From Phycisphaerales bacterium (GTDB taxonomy: Bacteria > Planctomycetota > Phycisphaerae > UBA1845 > Fen-1342), in contig JADJXS010000001.1 in NCBI GenBank assembly GCA_016710275.1, forward strand, positions 496,001-560,000: a stretch of DNA of 64,000 bases. Direction: 5' to 3'. The notes under the pieces were generated by a model. The model saw only the letters and a program-made list of their open reading frames with translations, searched no databases and was not told the origin of the DNA. Position numbers and translations under genes: made by a program. Positions 1 through 8,071 of this stretch are shown in pieces. Within the stretch, counting starts at the first letter, position 1. Each line of letters begins with the position of its first letter.

Positions 1-1
1 C

Positions 2-919
2 ACGCGCGGCGTATCCATCCGGCAGTTGGCCGAGAAGATGGGTCTGCCCGACGGGCGGATCGAGGCGCTCGTCCGCCAGGCCTGCCGCGTGCAGCCGCAA
101 CTGCTCACCCTGGAGCACGAGGGCGCGGTCTGCGTCTATCGCACTCCGCTCCCCGAAGAGGGCCGATCCATGAGCCTCTGGAACCGCGTTCGACGCCTGC
201 TCCGCCTGCCTCCGACCCCCGCTGAGCGCGTCCGCGAACTGACCGCACAGCGCATCCGCATCGAGCAGCAGCGCCACGACGTGGACGCCCGGCTCAACAC
301 GCTGGAGACCGAGGAGCGCACCCTGCTGGAGCGCGGCGTTGCGGCCGCCAGCGATGCCGAAAAGCGGCAGGTCGCCGGGCGGCTGGCGCGGCTGCGGCTG
401 GAGCTGGGCCGCGTGCGGGCGCAGGCCAACGTCTATACGCAGCAGATCACGGTGATCGGCACGCAGATTCACCACATGACGCTCAAGGAGCAGGTCCGCC
501 GCACGCCGCTGCCGCGCCCCGAAGAGCTGACCCGCGAAGCGGCCGAAACCGAGGCCGTGATCAACGAGCTGGCGGTCAGTGCCGACCTGGCCGGGAATAT
601 CGAGGTGGCCTCGCAGACGCCGCGGATGGCGGAGCGCGAGGAGGACATCCTGGCGGAGTTCGAGCAGATCCGTCAGGACCGTGCCGCTTCGAGCGCTGCG
701 GCTGCGGGATCTGCCGGAGCGTCGGGCGCTGCGGGTCAGCGCGCTGCGGGTGCGGGTGAGCGGGCGGGATCGGGTGAGCGCGCCGCGGGCGCTGCGGGGC
801 GCGTCGATGGATCACCCGCCGGCGGATCGGATGCGCAGCGCAGCCCGCCGGGAGCGGAAGGCGATGCCCAGCGTCATGCGCCGCGCCGCGCGGACCCGGC
901 CCGGCCGGAGGCGGGTTGA
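2..919 (+). CDS. Coiled-coil protein, 5' end outside window
   Basis: The reading frame is open from the first base, so the true start lies upstream. An early stretch (IRQLAEKMGLPDGRIEALV) could be a small helix-turn-helix or winged-helix piece. It is followed by a long Arg/Glu-rich helical region, roughly residues 70-230, with coiled-coil heptads. The last ~70 residues are low-complexity Ala/Gly/Ser/Arg and probably disordered. No enzymatic motif is visible. The next gene on the same strand, 111 bp downstream, has a similar opening (short W-containing start, then RRLLRLP or RRKTLAT, then Glu/Arg helices), so the pair may be paralogues or partners. Family not recognised; the reading frame is well supported by codon usage. 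Confidence 0.7.
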   Translation, partial: TRGVSIRQLAEKMGLPDGRIEALVRQACRVQPQLLTLEHEGAVCVYRTPLPEEGRSMSLWNRVRRLLRLPPTPAERVRELTAQRIRIEQQRHDVDARLNTLETEERTLLERGVAAASDAEKRQVAGRLARLRLELGRVRAQANVYTQQITVIGTQIHHMTLKEQVRRTPLPRPEELTREAAETEAVINELAVSADLAGNIEVASQTPRMAEREEDILAEFEQIRQDRAASSAAAAGSAGASGAAGQRAAGAGERAGSGERAAGAAGRVDGSPAGGSDAQRSPPGAEGDAQRHAPRRADPARPEAG

Positions 920-1030
920 TTGCAAAGGCGCGGGTGTGCCGCTGTTCCTGAGCGGTGCGGAACACGGCGATTGCCGGCGCTGCGCGGATGGTCCGCGGTG
1001 GCGTCGTGAGATCGGAAGGCGGAGGCCGGT

Positions 1031-1633
1031 GTGAACTTCTTCGAATGGCTGCTGACCCGCCGCAAGACGCTGGCGACGATGAGCGTCGCGGAATTGCGTG
1101 CCCAGGAAATGCTGCTCGAGAACGAGCGCGACCGCGCGCACGCGCGCATCGCGAAGCTCGGCGAGCAGAAGCAGAAGATCGTCGCCGACGGCGCCAAGGA
1201 GCGCACCCCCGAGCTGCGCAACGCGCTGGCGCAGCAGTTCGACCTGCTGCACACCGAGCAGATGATGCTGGCGCGGCAGCTCACCACCCGCACCAAGGAG
1301 CACATCACCGTCGCCCGGCTGCGCATGCTCCGCGAAAACGCCGGCCGCTCCGGCGTCGGCTCGCGCAAGGCCATGATCGGCGACGGCGAGCTGGCGCTGA
1401 TCGAGCGGCTGATTGAAAATGAGCGGATCGGCGCCGAGGTCTACCAGGAGCGGCTCGATGCGATTCTGCGGGCGGGGCTGGAGGCGGACGAGAGCGGCGT
1501 GGTGGTCAGCCCGGCGGCCGGGGAGCTGCTGCGCGTCTGGAAGGAGATGGACAGCGGCCTGATCGCCGATTCGCGGCAGGCGACCGACGAGGCCGAGCGG
1601 CGCGTCCGCGAGCGGCTGGCCGAGGAGGGCTGA
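1031..1633 (+). CDS. Coiled-coil hypothetical protein, 200 aa
   Basis: A GTG start is chosen because GGAGGC lies just upstream at the right distance. The protein opens with MNFFEWLLTRRKTLATMSV and continues as an almost unbroken charged helix rich in Glu, Arg and Gln (residues ~20-200), typical of a coiled coil. It has no signal peptide and no membrane span. It follows the other coiled-coil gene in the same direction and resembles it in composition, so the two probably form an operon and perhaps a complex (inference). No family recognised. The space after it holds a hairpin-repeat mosaic rather than another gene. Confidence 0.75.
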   Translation: MNFFEWLLTRRKTLATMSVAELRAQEMLLENERDRAHARIAKLGEQKQKIVADGAKERTPELRNALAQQFDLLHTEQMMLARQLTTRTKEHITVARLRMLRENAGRSGVGSRKAMIGDGELALIERLIENERIGAEVYQERLDAILRAGLEADESGVVVSPAAGELLRVWKEMDSGLIADSRQATDEAERRVRERLAEEG

Positions 1634-1800
1634 TCGGCAGGTCTTGTGGGGGGTGATTGGGGGCAGGCCGGCTGTTCGGACCACAACACGATTGCATGCT
1701 GACGCGGGGTCGGTGGGGTGTGTTCGGGCCGGCATCGGGCGAGCTTCTTCGCACAGCGCCGCGCGGCTGGCCCGAACGCCCCATTTCACCCGCCGTAGAG

Positions 1801-1914
1801 CATGCCGACGCAAAGCCGTCGGCATGGCACGTGGCATCGGGCTTCCGCCCGATGCGCTGCACCGCCCGGAAGGGCGATGCCACGACGCGCTGCATGCTGA
1901 CGCGGAGTACCGCG
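1801..1914 (+). repeat. Hairpin mosaic B-C1-C2-A (degenerate A)
   Basis: Four hairpins follow each other: module B (CATGCCGACG / CGTCGGCATG around CAAAGC) at 1801-1826; C1 (GCATCGGGC / GCCCGATGC, loop TTCC) at 1834-1855; C2 (GCACCGCCC, loop GGAA, right arm altered to GGGCGATGC) at 1859-1880; and a decayed A (GCATGCTGACGCGGAGTACCGCG) at 1892-1914. This fills most of the 334-bp gap between the 1031-1633 gene and the minus-strand gene ending at 1968. Another broken A-like start lies near 1695. Confidence 0.85.
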
Positions 1915-1967
1915 CGTACATACAACCCCAGGATGCGCTCGACGCCAGCCCGAACCCGCCCGGCCCA

Positions 1968-2558
1968 CTATCCCTTGCCCGACCGCGCGTTCGCGGACTC
2001 CTGTGCGACGTCGGCGAAGTCTCTGAGCATCCGGCGCCAGAGCGGCCGGAGGGCAAGATAGCCGATGATTGGCAACAGCGGGAACAGGCTCAGCGCCAGG
2101 GCGAATTGCACAATATACATGAACGTCGAACCGTCTGATTTCGACTTGACTGCCGCCGCGGCGCCTGCAAGCGTACAGCCCACGACCAGACAAAAGACAA
2201 CCGCACCCTGAAAGCGCACAATCGGCCCGGCGCCTGGTCGCGGCGCTCGGCGAGAAATCAGCCAGAGCAGGGGAACAGCCCACAGCAGGACGGCCGCGCC
2301 GGCGAGCAGCACGCAGAGCAGGACGTCATCCAATGTGGCCACTGCAATACAACCGACCGCGATCAGAAACACCAGGCCCAACGTGGACACCCCCACGATC
2401 GAGGTGGGTGAATGCCAGAGCACGCGACACTCGGCTGATGCGTCCTCAATCTGATCCGCGGGATCGGGCGGCTTCGGGTCGCGGGTGCCGGCCGGCAGGG
2501 CGGATTCCGACGGCAGCCCGCCGGCGCCGACCGCATGAGGGGATTCATGATTGCCCAT
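1968..2558 (-). CDS. Small integral membrane protein, 196 aa
   Basis: The ATG at 2558 is chosen because GGAGATCACC precedes it directly; the frame stays open far upstream, but without a ribosome site or sensible sequence. Residues 1-50 are hydrophilic. About four hydrophobic segments follow: SIVGVSTLGLVFLIAVGCIA, LLCVLLAGAAVLLWAVPLLW, a span in VVFCLVVGCTLAGAAAAV and IVQFALALSLFPLLPIIGYL. The tail is Arg-rich. No conserved domain recognised. It stands alone on the minus strand between hairpin repeats. The same GGAGATCACC-ATG leader is found at the short gene starting at 63331. Confidence 0.7.
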   Translation of the reverse strand: MGNHESPHAVGAGGLPSESALPAGTRDPKPPDPADQIEDASAECRVLWHSPTSIVGVSTLGLVFLIAVGCIAVATLDDVLLCVLLAGAAVLLWAVPLLWLISRRAPRPGAGPIVRFQGAVVFCLVVGCTLAGAAAAVKSKSDGSTFMYIVQFALALSLFPLLPIIGYLALRPLWRRMLRDFADVAQESANARSGKG

Positions 2559-2599
2559 GGTGATCTCCGGGTGGAGCATTGTAGTCGGTAGGGCTGGCT

Positions 2600-2771
2600 G
2601 CATGCTTACGCTGAGTACAGCGAAAGCATGCCACCCGACAAGAGTTCTCGCAGAGAGCGCAGAGAGCAAGAGCGTGGAAGCGCCGGGTGCCCGCGGCTGG
2701 GTCAAAGAGCATGCCGACGCAAAGCCGTCGGCATGGCACCCAACACGCGGCATGGCACCCGACACGCGGCA
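2600..2771 (+). repeat. Hairpin modules A and B with repeated tails
   Basis: A complete module A (outer stem GCATGCTT/AAGCATGC, inner stem CGCTG/CAGCG, loop AGTA) occupies 2600-2631, followed by the tail CCACCCGAC. A complete module B occupies 2710-2735 and runs into two copies of the tail GGCATGGCACCC separated by ACACGC (to 2771). The array ends less than 80 bp before the broken IS110-type transposase starting at 2850. Confidence 0.85.
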
Positions 2772-2849
2772 TGAAGATGTATGAAGCGGGGCACCTTGCG
2801 GGGCGTTCAGTCTGACGCCATAAGGAACTACCCGCACAAGGAGCCCTTC

Positions 2850-3922
2850 ATGCATTCTAATCCAACGCAGCCAGCTATCGAACCCAACCAGCGAATCGTC
2901 GCGCTCGACGTTCACTGCAAGTTCACCGAACTCGCCGCCGTCTCGCCCGCCGGCAAACGGATCGCCTCTCAACGCTGCAACACCACCATCCCCGATGTGC
3001 TCGCCGCTCTCCAAAAAGTCAAAAAGCCCCGAACCGTCATCATCGAAGAAGGATCGCTCGCCGACTGGCTCATGCGCGGCCTCACCGAGTGCGGCGAATG
3101 CGTGCGCATCTGCGACCCACGCCGCAACGCTCTCGTCGCCAAGGACGACGAAAAGACGACCCCATCGACGCGGCTCAAACTGGCCCAGGCTCGCGCGCGG
3201 CGGATTCCTCAAGTTCGTGCACCACCCCGAGAGCTTCGAGCGCGTCATTTTCAAACGCGCATCGCGCTCTATCACGACCGTATCCGCAACCGCGTCCGCC
3301 AAGCCAATCGCGTGATCGCCCAGGCGCGGCTCTACGGCGTGATGATCCGCGAGAGCGACTTTGCCGAAGACACCGCCGCCGTGTTCAAGCAACTGCCCAA
3401 ACGCAAGGCGGTGCGCGACGACTTCCAGACGCTGCTTGACGGCTATCAGGCGGCCGTGACGCAGGCGATGGTGCTGCGCCGCGGCGTGCTCAAACTGTCG
3501 AAAGCCTATCCCGAGATCGCGCGTTTTCAGTCGCTGCCGGGTTATGGCCCGATCCGCGCCGCGACGTTTTTCGCGTTTCTGGACACGCCCTGGCGATTTC
3601 GCAGCAAGGCCGCGGTGTGGAAGTATGTCGGCATCGGGCTGTGCCGGCGGCAGCGGCGGATCGGTGACGTTGCATGTTCCGGAACCAGGTGAATCGTGTG
3701 CTGAAAAGTGCCGTGCTGGGCGCGGCGATGAACGCCGTCGGCGGCGACGGCGAGTTTTCGCGTCTGCATGAGAGGTGGGTGAAGAATGGATTGACGGCTC
3801 GCATGGCACGCCGCAATGTGGCTCGGCTGCAGACGGCGGTGTTGTGGGGCATGTGGAAAAGCGGCGGCGAGTACCGTTGCGATCGGATCGCGCGGCTGTT
3901 GGAGCCGGTGACGGTTTCCTGA
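2850..3922 (+). pseudogene. IS110-family transposase, multiply frameshifted
   Basis: ATG at 2850 with AAGGAG upstream opens an IS110-type (DEDD/RuvC-like) transposase: IVALDVH carries the first Asp and VIIEEGS the Glu. The third acidic motif, KDDPID, is found only in another frame (near 3155), the next stretch LARGGFLKFVHHPESF only in a third frame (near 3200), and then the original frame resumes with YHDRIRNRVRQANRV. A final shift near 3675 moves the C-terminus (ending LLEPVTVS at 3922) out of frame again. The C-terminal Tnp_20 part keeps LPGYGPIRAATFFAFL. At least four shifts mean the gene cannot make a full protein. Known IS110 enzymes are guided by a bridge RNA from a non-coding end; I could not define the element ends. 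Confidence 0.85.
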
Positions 3923-4393
3923 ACGATTCGCGGCTCGTCGCAAGCGAGCGGCGTTGTCGGCTTTTGCGTGCGTGCGGAGTTCCGAGGGTGCCATTGAACG
4001 GGATCGCAGGCGATCCGCAGTTCTCGCGACATGAATGAACCCGCAGTACGTTTGCCACGCTCGACCATCCTGATGGACCTCATTTGAGAGTCCCGAATAG
4101 GTGCCTGGGCGGCGTTATTTTGACCGCCACGGTTTGCGTGATGAAGCAGGATGGCTGCCAAGGACAATGCGGCTTGTGTGGTTTGGACGAGTGACGCGAG
4201 GGAATGATGGAGGCAGTCGCAGCCGTCGGCGCGGATCGCGTCGGCAGTGCTTGGCCGAATCATGGGGCGCCCCTGCGAAGGTCACGATTTTGGTGCGTCC
4301 GCGGGGAAAGTCTGTTGACATTCGCCTTCATATAGGTGGCACCCGGCGTCGGATCCGGCAATTGAGGGTGCGGCCATTTGACCGTGAGAACGC
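3923..4393. other. Intergenic stretch with no recognised gene
   Basis: Between the transposase remnant and the kinase gene I see no convincing reading frame and none of the hairpin modules. It may contain the downstream end of the IS110 element. A TTGACA occurs at 4315-4320, but the following TATAGG is only 10 bases away, so I do not call it a promoter. Confidence 0.4.
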
Positions 4394-7300
4394 ATGCTGA
4401 CGCCGTCGCGACTGAACCTGCTGGAACAGCTATTCGAGCAGGCCGTGGGGCTGCCGGAGGAGCAGCGGCGCGCCTGGGTTGATTCGCGCTGCGCGCAGGA
4501 TGAGGAGCTGCGGCGGGAACTGCTGGAGCTGCTGCGCGCGGATGGCGTGGCGAGTGTGCCGGTGGATCGGCCGGCGCTGGGGACGGGGTTGGCACAGCAG
4601 GTGCTGGGGCAGGAGGAGGCGCTGGCGCGGGAGAACCACGACGCGCTGGGGGGAGCGGATCACGACGCGCTGGGGGGAGCGGATCACGAGGCGCTGGGGA
4701 CGGCAGATCGCGAGGCGTTGGCAAGGGCGGATCACGAGGCACTGGGTAGGGCCGGCCGGGAGGCGCTGGCGGCTGGGGAACAAAGATTGCACGGGGGAGA
4801 TGGTCTGGGGGCTGGAGGGGCGGATCCAGGGAAAATGGGGGCCGGACACGGGGCGGTAGCCGGACACGGGGCGGGGGCCGCACACGGGGCGGGAGGGGCG
4901 GCCGGCCGGCGGCGGTCGGCGCTGCCGACGCGGATTGATCGATACCGCATCGTGCGGCTGCTGGGCGAGGGCGGGATGGGGTTGGTTTATGAGGCGGAAC
5001 AGCAGAACCCGCAGCGGCGGGTGGCGCTGAAGCTGTTGCGGCCGGGGATGGGGTCGCCGGGGGCGCTGCGGCGGTTCGAGCAGGAGGCGCAGCTTCTGGG
5101 GCGGTTGGCGCACCCGGGGATTGCGCAGATTTACGAGGCGGGTTCCGCGGAAGTGCTGGTGGATGGGGCGGCGGTGCGGCAGCCGTTCCTGGCGATGGAG
5201 TATGTCGACGGGGAGCCGCTGACGCGCTATGCGGAGCGGATGCGGCTTGATCTGCGGGGGCGGGTGGGGCTGCTGGCGGAGGTGTGTGACGGGGTTCATC
5301 ACGCGCATCAGCGGGGGATCATTCATCGCGATCTGAAGCCGGCGAACATCCTGGTGTGCCGTGAAGAGGCGCCGGCGGCGGCGGCGCTGTCGTCGGGGTC
5401 GCGGGTGCGGCGCGGCGGGCCGCAGCCGAAGATTCTGGACTTCGGGGTGGCGCGGGTGGTGGCGGAGGATGCAGGGGCGATGAGCATGCTGACGGCGGCG
5501 GGCCAGATCGTGGGCACGCTGCCGTACATGAGTCCGGAGCAGGTGGGGGGTGAGGCGGCGGAACTGGACGTACGCAGTGACGTGTACTCGCTCGGGGTGG
5601 TGCTGTATGAGCTGCTGTGCGGCCGATTGCCGCATCGTGCGACGAGTGCGGCGGAGCTGGTGAGCCGGATTTCGCGGGAGCCGCCGGCGCGGCCGTCGAG
5701 CGTGAACCGGCAGGTGCGGGGGGACATCGAGACGATCCTGCTCAAGGCGCTGGAGAAGGACCGTCATCGGCGCTATGCGTCGGTGGCGCAGTTCGGGCAG
5801 GACCTGCGGCGGTTTCTGGCGGATGAGCCGATCGAGGCGCGGCGGGCCAGTGCGCTGTACGTGCTTCGCAAGACGGTGGCGCGGCATCGGGTGGTGGCGT
5901 CGCTGGCGCTGGCGTTCCTGCTGGTGCTGATGGGGTCTTCGGTGGGGCTGGCGATTCTGTACGGGCGGGCGGAGCGCGCCCGCGAGTCGGCGCAGCATCG
6001 GGCGGAGGCGCTGCGGCGGAGCGCGTACTTCAACACGATCGCGCTGGCGCAGAGCGCGTTTGAGTCGGAGAACGGCGGGCTTCTGGCGCAGCGGCTGGAG
6101 GAGTGCGCCGCGGACATGCGGGGGTGGGAGTGGCATTACCTGCGCAGCCGCAGCGACGTGAGCCGGCGGGTGATTGCAGCGCACGAAGGCAGCTCGAAAA
6201 TCCGCTGTTCGCCGGACGGGCGGCTGCTGGTGACGGTGTCGATTGATCGGCTGGTGTGCCTGTGGGATGCGGTCAGCGGGGCGGCGCTGGGGCAGATGCG
6301 CAGCGAGACGATGCTGGACGCGGTGGCGTTCATTCCGGGAACGACGCTCATCGCCGTGGGCGGGCGGGATGGGTCGCTGCAGGTGTGGGACACGCGGACG
6401 TGCGAGCGGTCGGCGCGGCGGTTCATGCGGCCGGGGGGGCGGGTGATGGCGCTGGACGTATCGCCCGATGGGCGTTGGCTGGCGGTGGGCGGGACGGGGC
6501 GCGGGGTGGAGATTCTGGATGCGGAGACGCTACAGATCGTGACGGAGGTGCCGAGCGACGCCACGGTTGCGTCGGTGGCGTATTCGGGGGATGGCGCGAA
6601 GCTGGCGGTAGCATCGGGGTCGGGGCTGGTGTCGGTGTTTGACGCGGTGAGCGGGATGGCGCTGGCGGAGGCGCGGACGACCGGGGCGAACGTGTCGCAG
6701 GTGCGTTTCACGCCGGACGGATTGCGCGTGCTGGCGGGGGATGGAGCGGGGGGGATATCGGAATTTGACGCGGCGAGCGGGGCACTGCTGCGGCTGCATC
6801 AGCGCAGCCCGGACGGGGTATTGGCGCTGGCGGTTTCGCCGGATGGGGCGCTGCTGCTGTCGGGGACGTACGCGCTGGGGGGTTGGGAGCTGGCGACGGG
6901 TCGGCGGCTGCCGGCGCTGCTGGGGCACCAGACGCGGGTGACGTCGGTGGAGGTTTCGCCGGACGGGCGTGCGGCGTACAGCATTGATGACGCGGGGATG
7001 CTGCGATTCTGGTCGATCGGGGAGGGTGCGGAATCCCATGTGCTGGCGGGGCATCGGGACCTGGTGCGGGGGGTGGCGGTGTCGCCGGACGGGATGATGA
7101 TCGCCAGTACGGGGCGGGATGGCGACGTCCGGTTGTGGAGTGCGGAGGGGCGGCTGCTGCGGCGCTGGGCGGCGCATCGGGCGTGGGGCAAGGCGGTGGA
7201 GTTTTCGGCGGATGGGCGGCTGCTGTTTTCGTGCGGATTTGACGGGACGGTGCGTTCGTGGTCGCTGCCGGAGGGGAGGCCGGCCGGGACGATTCGTGCG

Positions 7301-7972
7301 GGACATTCATCGGTGCGTGACCTGGCGGTGTTTTCGGATGGCCGGCGGATCGCGGCGGGTTGCGGGGATGGGACGGTGCGGGTGTGGAACATCGCGGACG
7401 GAGTGGAGCTGCAGGTGCTGCGAGCGCCGACGCGAAACATCATCAACGGGCTGGCGATCAGCGCGGATGGGCGGCGGATTGTGGCGGGACAGCGGACGGG
7501 GGTGTGCATGTGGGATGTGGGCAGCGGAACGCTGGAGCGGGTGCTGGAGGGCGGGGAGGAGAGCGGCGGAGCGGTGGCGTTTTCGCCGGATGGCGCGTGG
7601 ATTGCGACGGGGGGGTCGGATGCGGCGGTGCGGTTGTGGGAGGTGGGGAGCGGGCGGCTGGTGCGGACGCTGCGGGGGCATCGGGGGCTGGTGCAGAGCG
7701 TGATGTTTTCGCCGGACGGGTCGCGGCTGGTGAGCGGGTGCTTCGGGCGGCTGGTGGTGGTGTGGGATCCGCGGGAGGGCAAGCCGGCGCTGGTGATCCG
7801 TGAACATCACGGGGGGATTCCGGCGCTGGCGTTTTCGCCGAGCGGGCGGTTCTTCGTGACGGGGAGCAACGACGCGATGGTGCGCATCTGGGACAGCGGG
7901 TCGATGGAGGCGGAGCGGGAGGCGGGGCGCGGCGGGGAGAGTCCGGCGGACTGGTCGCCGGTGGATCCGTGA
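4394..7972 (+). CDS. Ser/Thr protein kinase with C-terminal WD40 repeats
   Basis: A 1192-aa protein. Residues 1-55 resemble the helical leader common in planctomycete kinases (LFEQAVGLPEEQRRAWV). Residues ~77-127 are a degenerate 8-residue repeat (GADHxALG) and then a Gly-rich linker. The Hanks-type kinase domain spans ~180-480: glycine loop LLGEGGMGLVYEAE, VALKLL lysine, HRDLKPAN catalytic loop (~312) and DFGVAR (~349), all intact, so it should be active. A membrane span (VVASLALAFLLVLMGSSVGL) lies near 500-520. About 12-14 WD40 blades follow from ~595, with repeated SPDGR and VRLWD-type motifs. The kinase is thus cytoplasmic and the propeller probably extracytoplasmic. Such proteins sense signals in Planctomycetes; the target is unknown. 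No strong ribosome site is seen before the ATG. Confidence 0.93.
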   Translation: MLTPSRLNLLEQLFEQAVGLPEEQRRAWVDSRCAQDEELRRELLELLRADGVASVPVDRPALGTGLAQQVLGQEEALARENHDALGGADHDALGGADHEALGTADREALARADHEALGRAGREALAAGEQRLHGGDGLGAGGADPGKMGAGHGAVAGHGAGAAHGAGGAAGRRRSALPTRIDRYRIVRLLGEGGMGLVYEAEQQNPQRRVALKLLRPGMGSPGALRRFEQEAQLLGRLAHPGIAQIYEAGSAEVLVDGAAVRQPFLAMEYVDGEPLTRYAERMRLDLRGRVGLLAEVCDGVHHAHQRGIIHRDLKPANILVCREEAPAAAALSSGSRVRRGGPQPKILDFGVARVVAEDAGAMSMLTAAGQIVGTLPYMSPEQVGGEAAELDVRSDVYSLGVVLYELLCGRLPHRATSAAELVSRISREPPARPSSVNRQVRGDIETILLKALEKDRHRRYASVAQFGQDLRRFLADEPIEARRASALYVLRKTVARHRVVASLALAFLLVLMGSSVGLAILYGRAERARESAQHRAEALRRSAYFNTIALAQSAFESENGGLLAQRLEECAADMRGWEWHYLRSRSDVSRRVIAAHEGSSKIRCSPDGRLLVTVSIDRLVCLWDAVSGAALGQMRSETMLDAVAFIPGTTLIAVGGRDGSLQVWDTRTCERSARRFMRPGGRVMALDVSPDGRWLAVGGTGRGVEILDAETLQIVTEVPSDATVASVAYSGDGAKLAVASGSGLVSVFDAVSGMALAEARTTGANVSQVRFTPDGLRVLAGDGAGGISEFDAASGALLRLHQRSPDGVLALAVSPDGALLLSGTYALGGWELATGRRLPALLGHQTRVTSVEVSPDGRAAYSIDDAGMLRFWSIGEGAESHVLAGHRDLVRGVAVSPDGMMIASTGRDGDVRLWSAEGRLLRRWAAHRAWGKAVEFSADGRLLFSCGFDGTVRSWSLPEGRPAGTIRAGHSSVRDLAVFSDGRRIAAGCGDGTVRVWNIADGVELQVLRAPTRNIINGLAISADGRRIVAGQRTGVCMWDVGSGTLERVLEGGEESGGAVAFSPDGAWIATGGSDAAVRLWEVGSGRLVRTLRGHRGLVQSVMFSPDGSRLVSGCFGRLVVVWDPREGKPALVIREHHGGIPALAFSPSGRFFVTGSNDAMVRIWDSGSMEAEREAGRGGESPADWSPVDP

Positions 7973-8071
7973 GGCTGTTCGCGGGGGCGGGATTGCGTAG
8001 AATCCGCGGCCCCGGGAAAGGATGCCCGGTGGGATGGCCGGGATTCATTTGCGCAGCGGAAGGGATCGAAG

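Noticed and set aside
2559..4058. Upstream extension of the minus-strand membrane protein to 696 aa
   Set aside because: The extra 500 codons run antisense through hairpin repeats and the transposase; the RBS and hydrophobic profile support the start at 2558.
3490..4263. Long minus-strand open frame opposite the IS110 remnant
   Set aside because: It lies opposite a recognisable (if broken) transposase, has no ribosome site and shows only low-complexity Arg/Ser/His composition typical of antisense frames in G+C-rich DNA.
4315..4345. Sigma-70-type promoter TTGACA...TATAGG before the kinase gene
   Set aside because: The spacing is only about 10 bases, far from 16-18.
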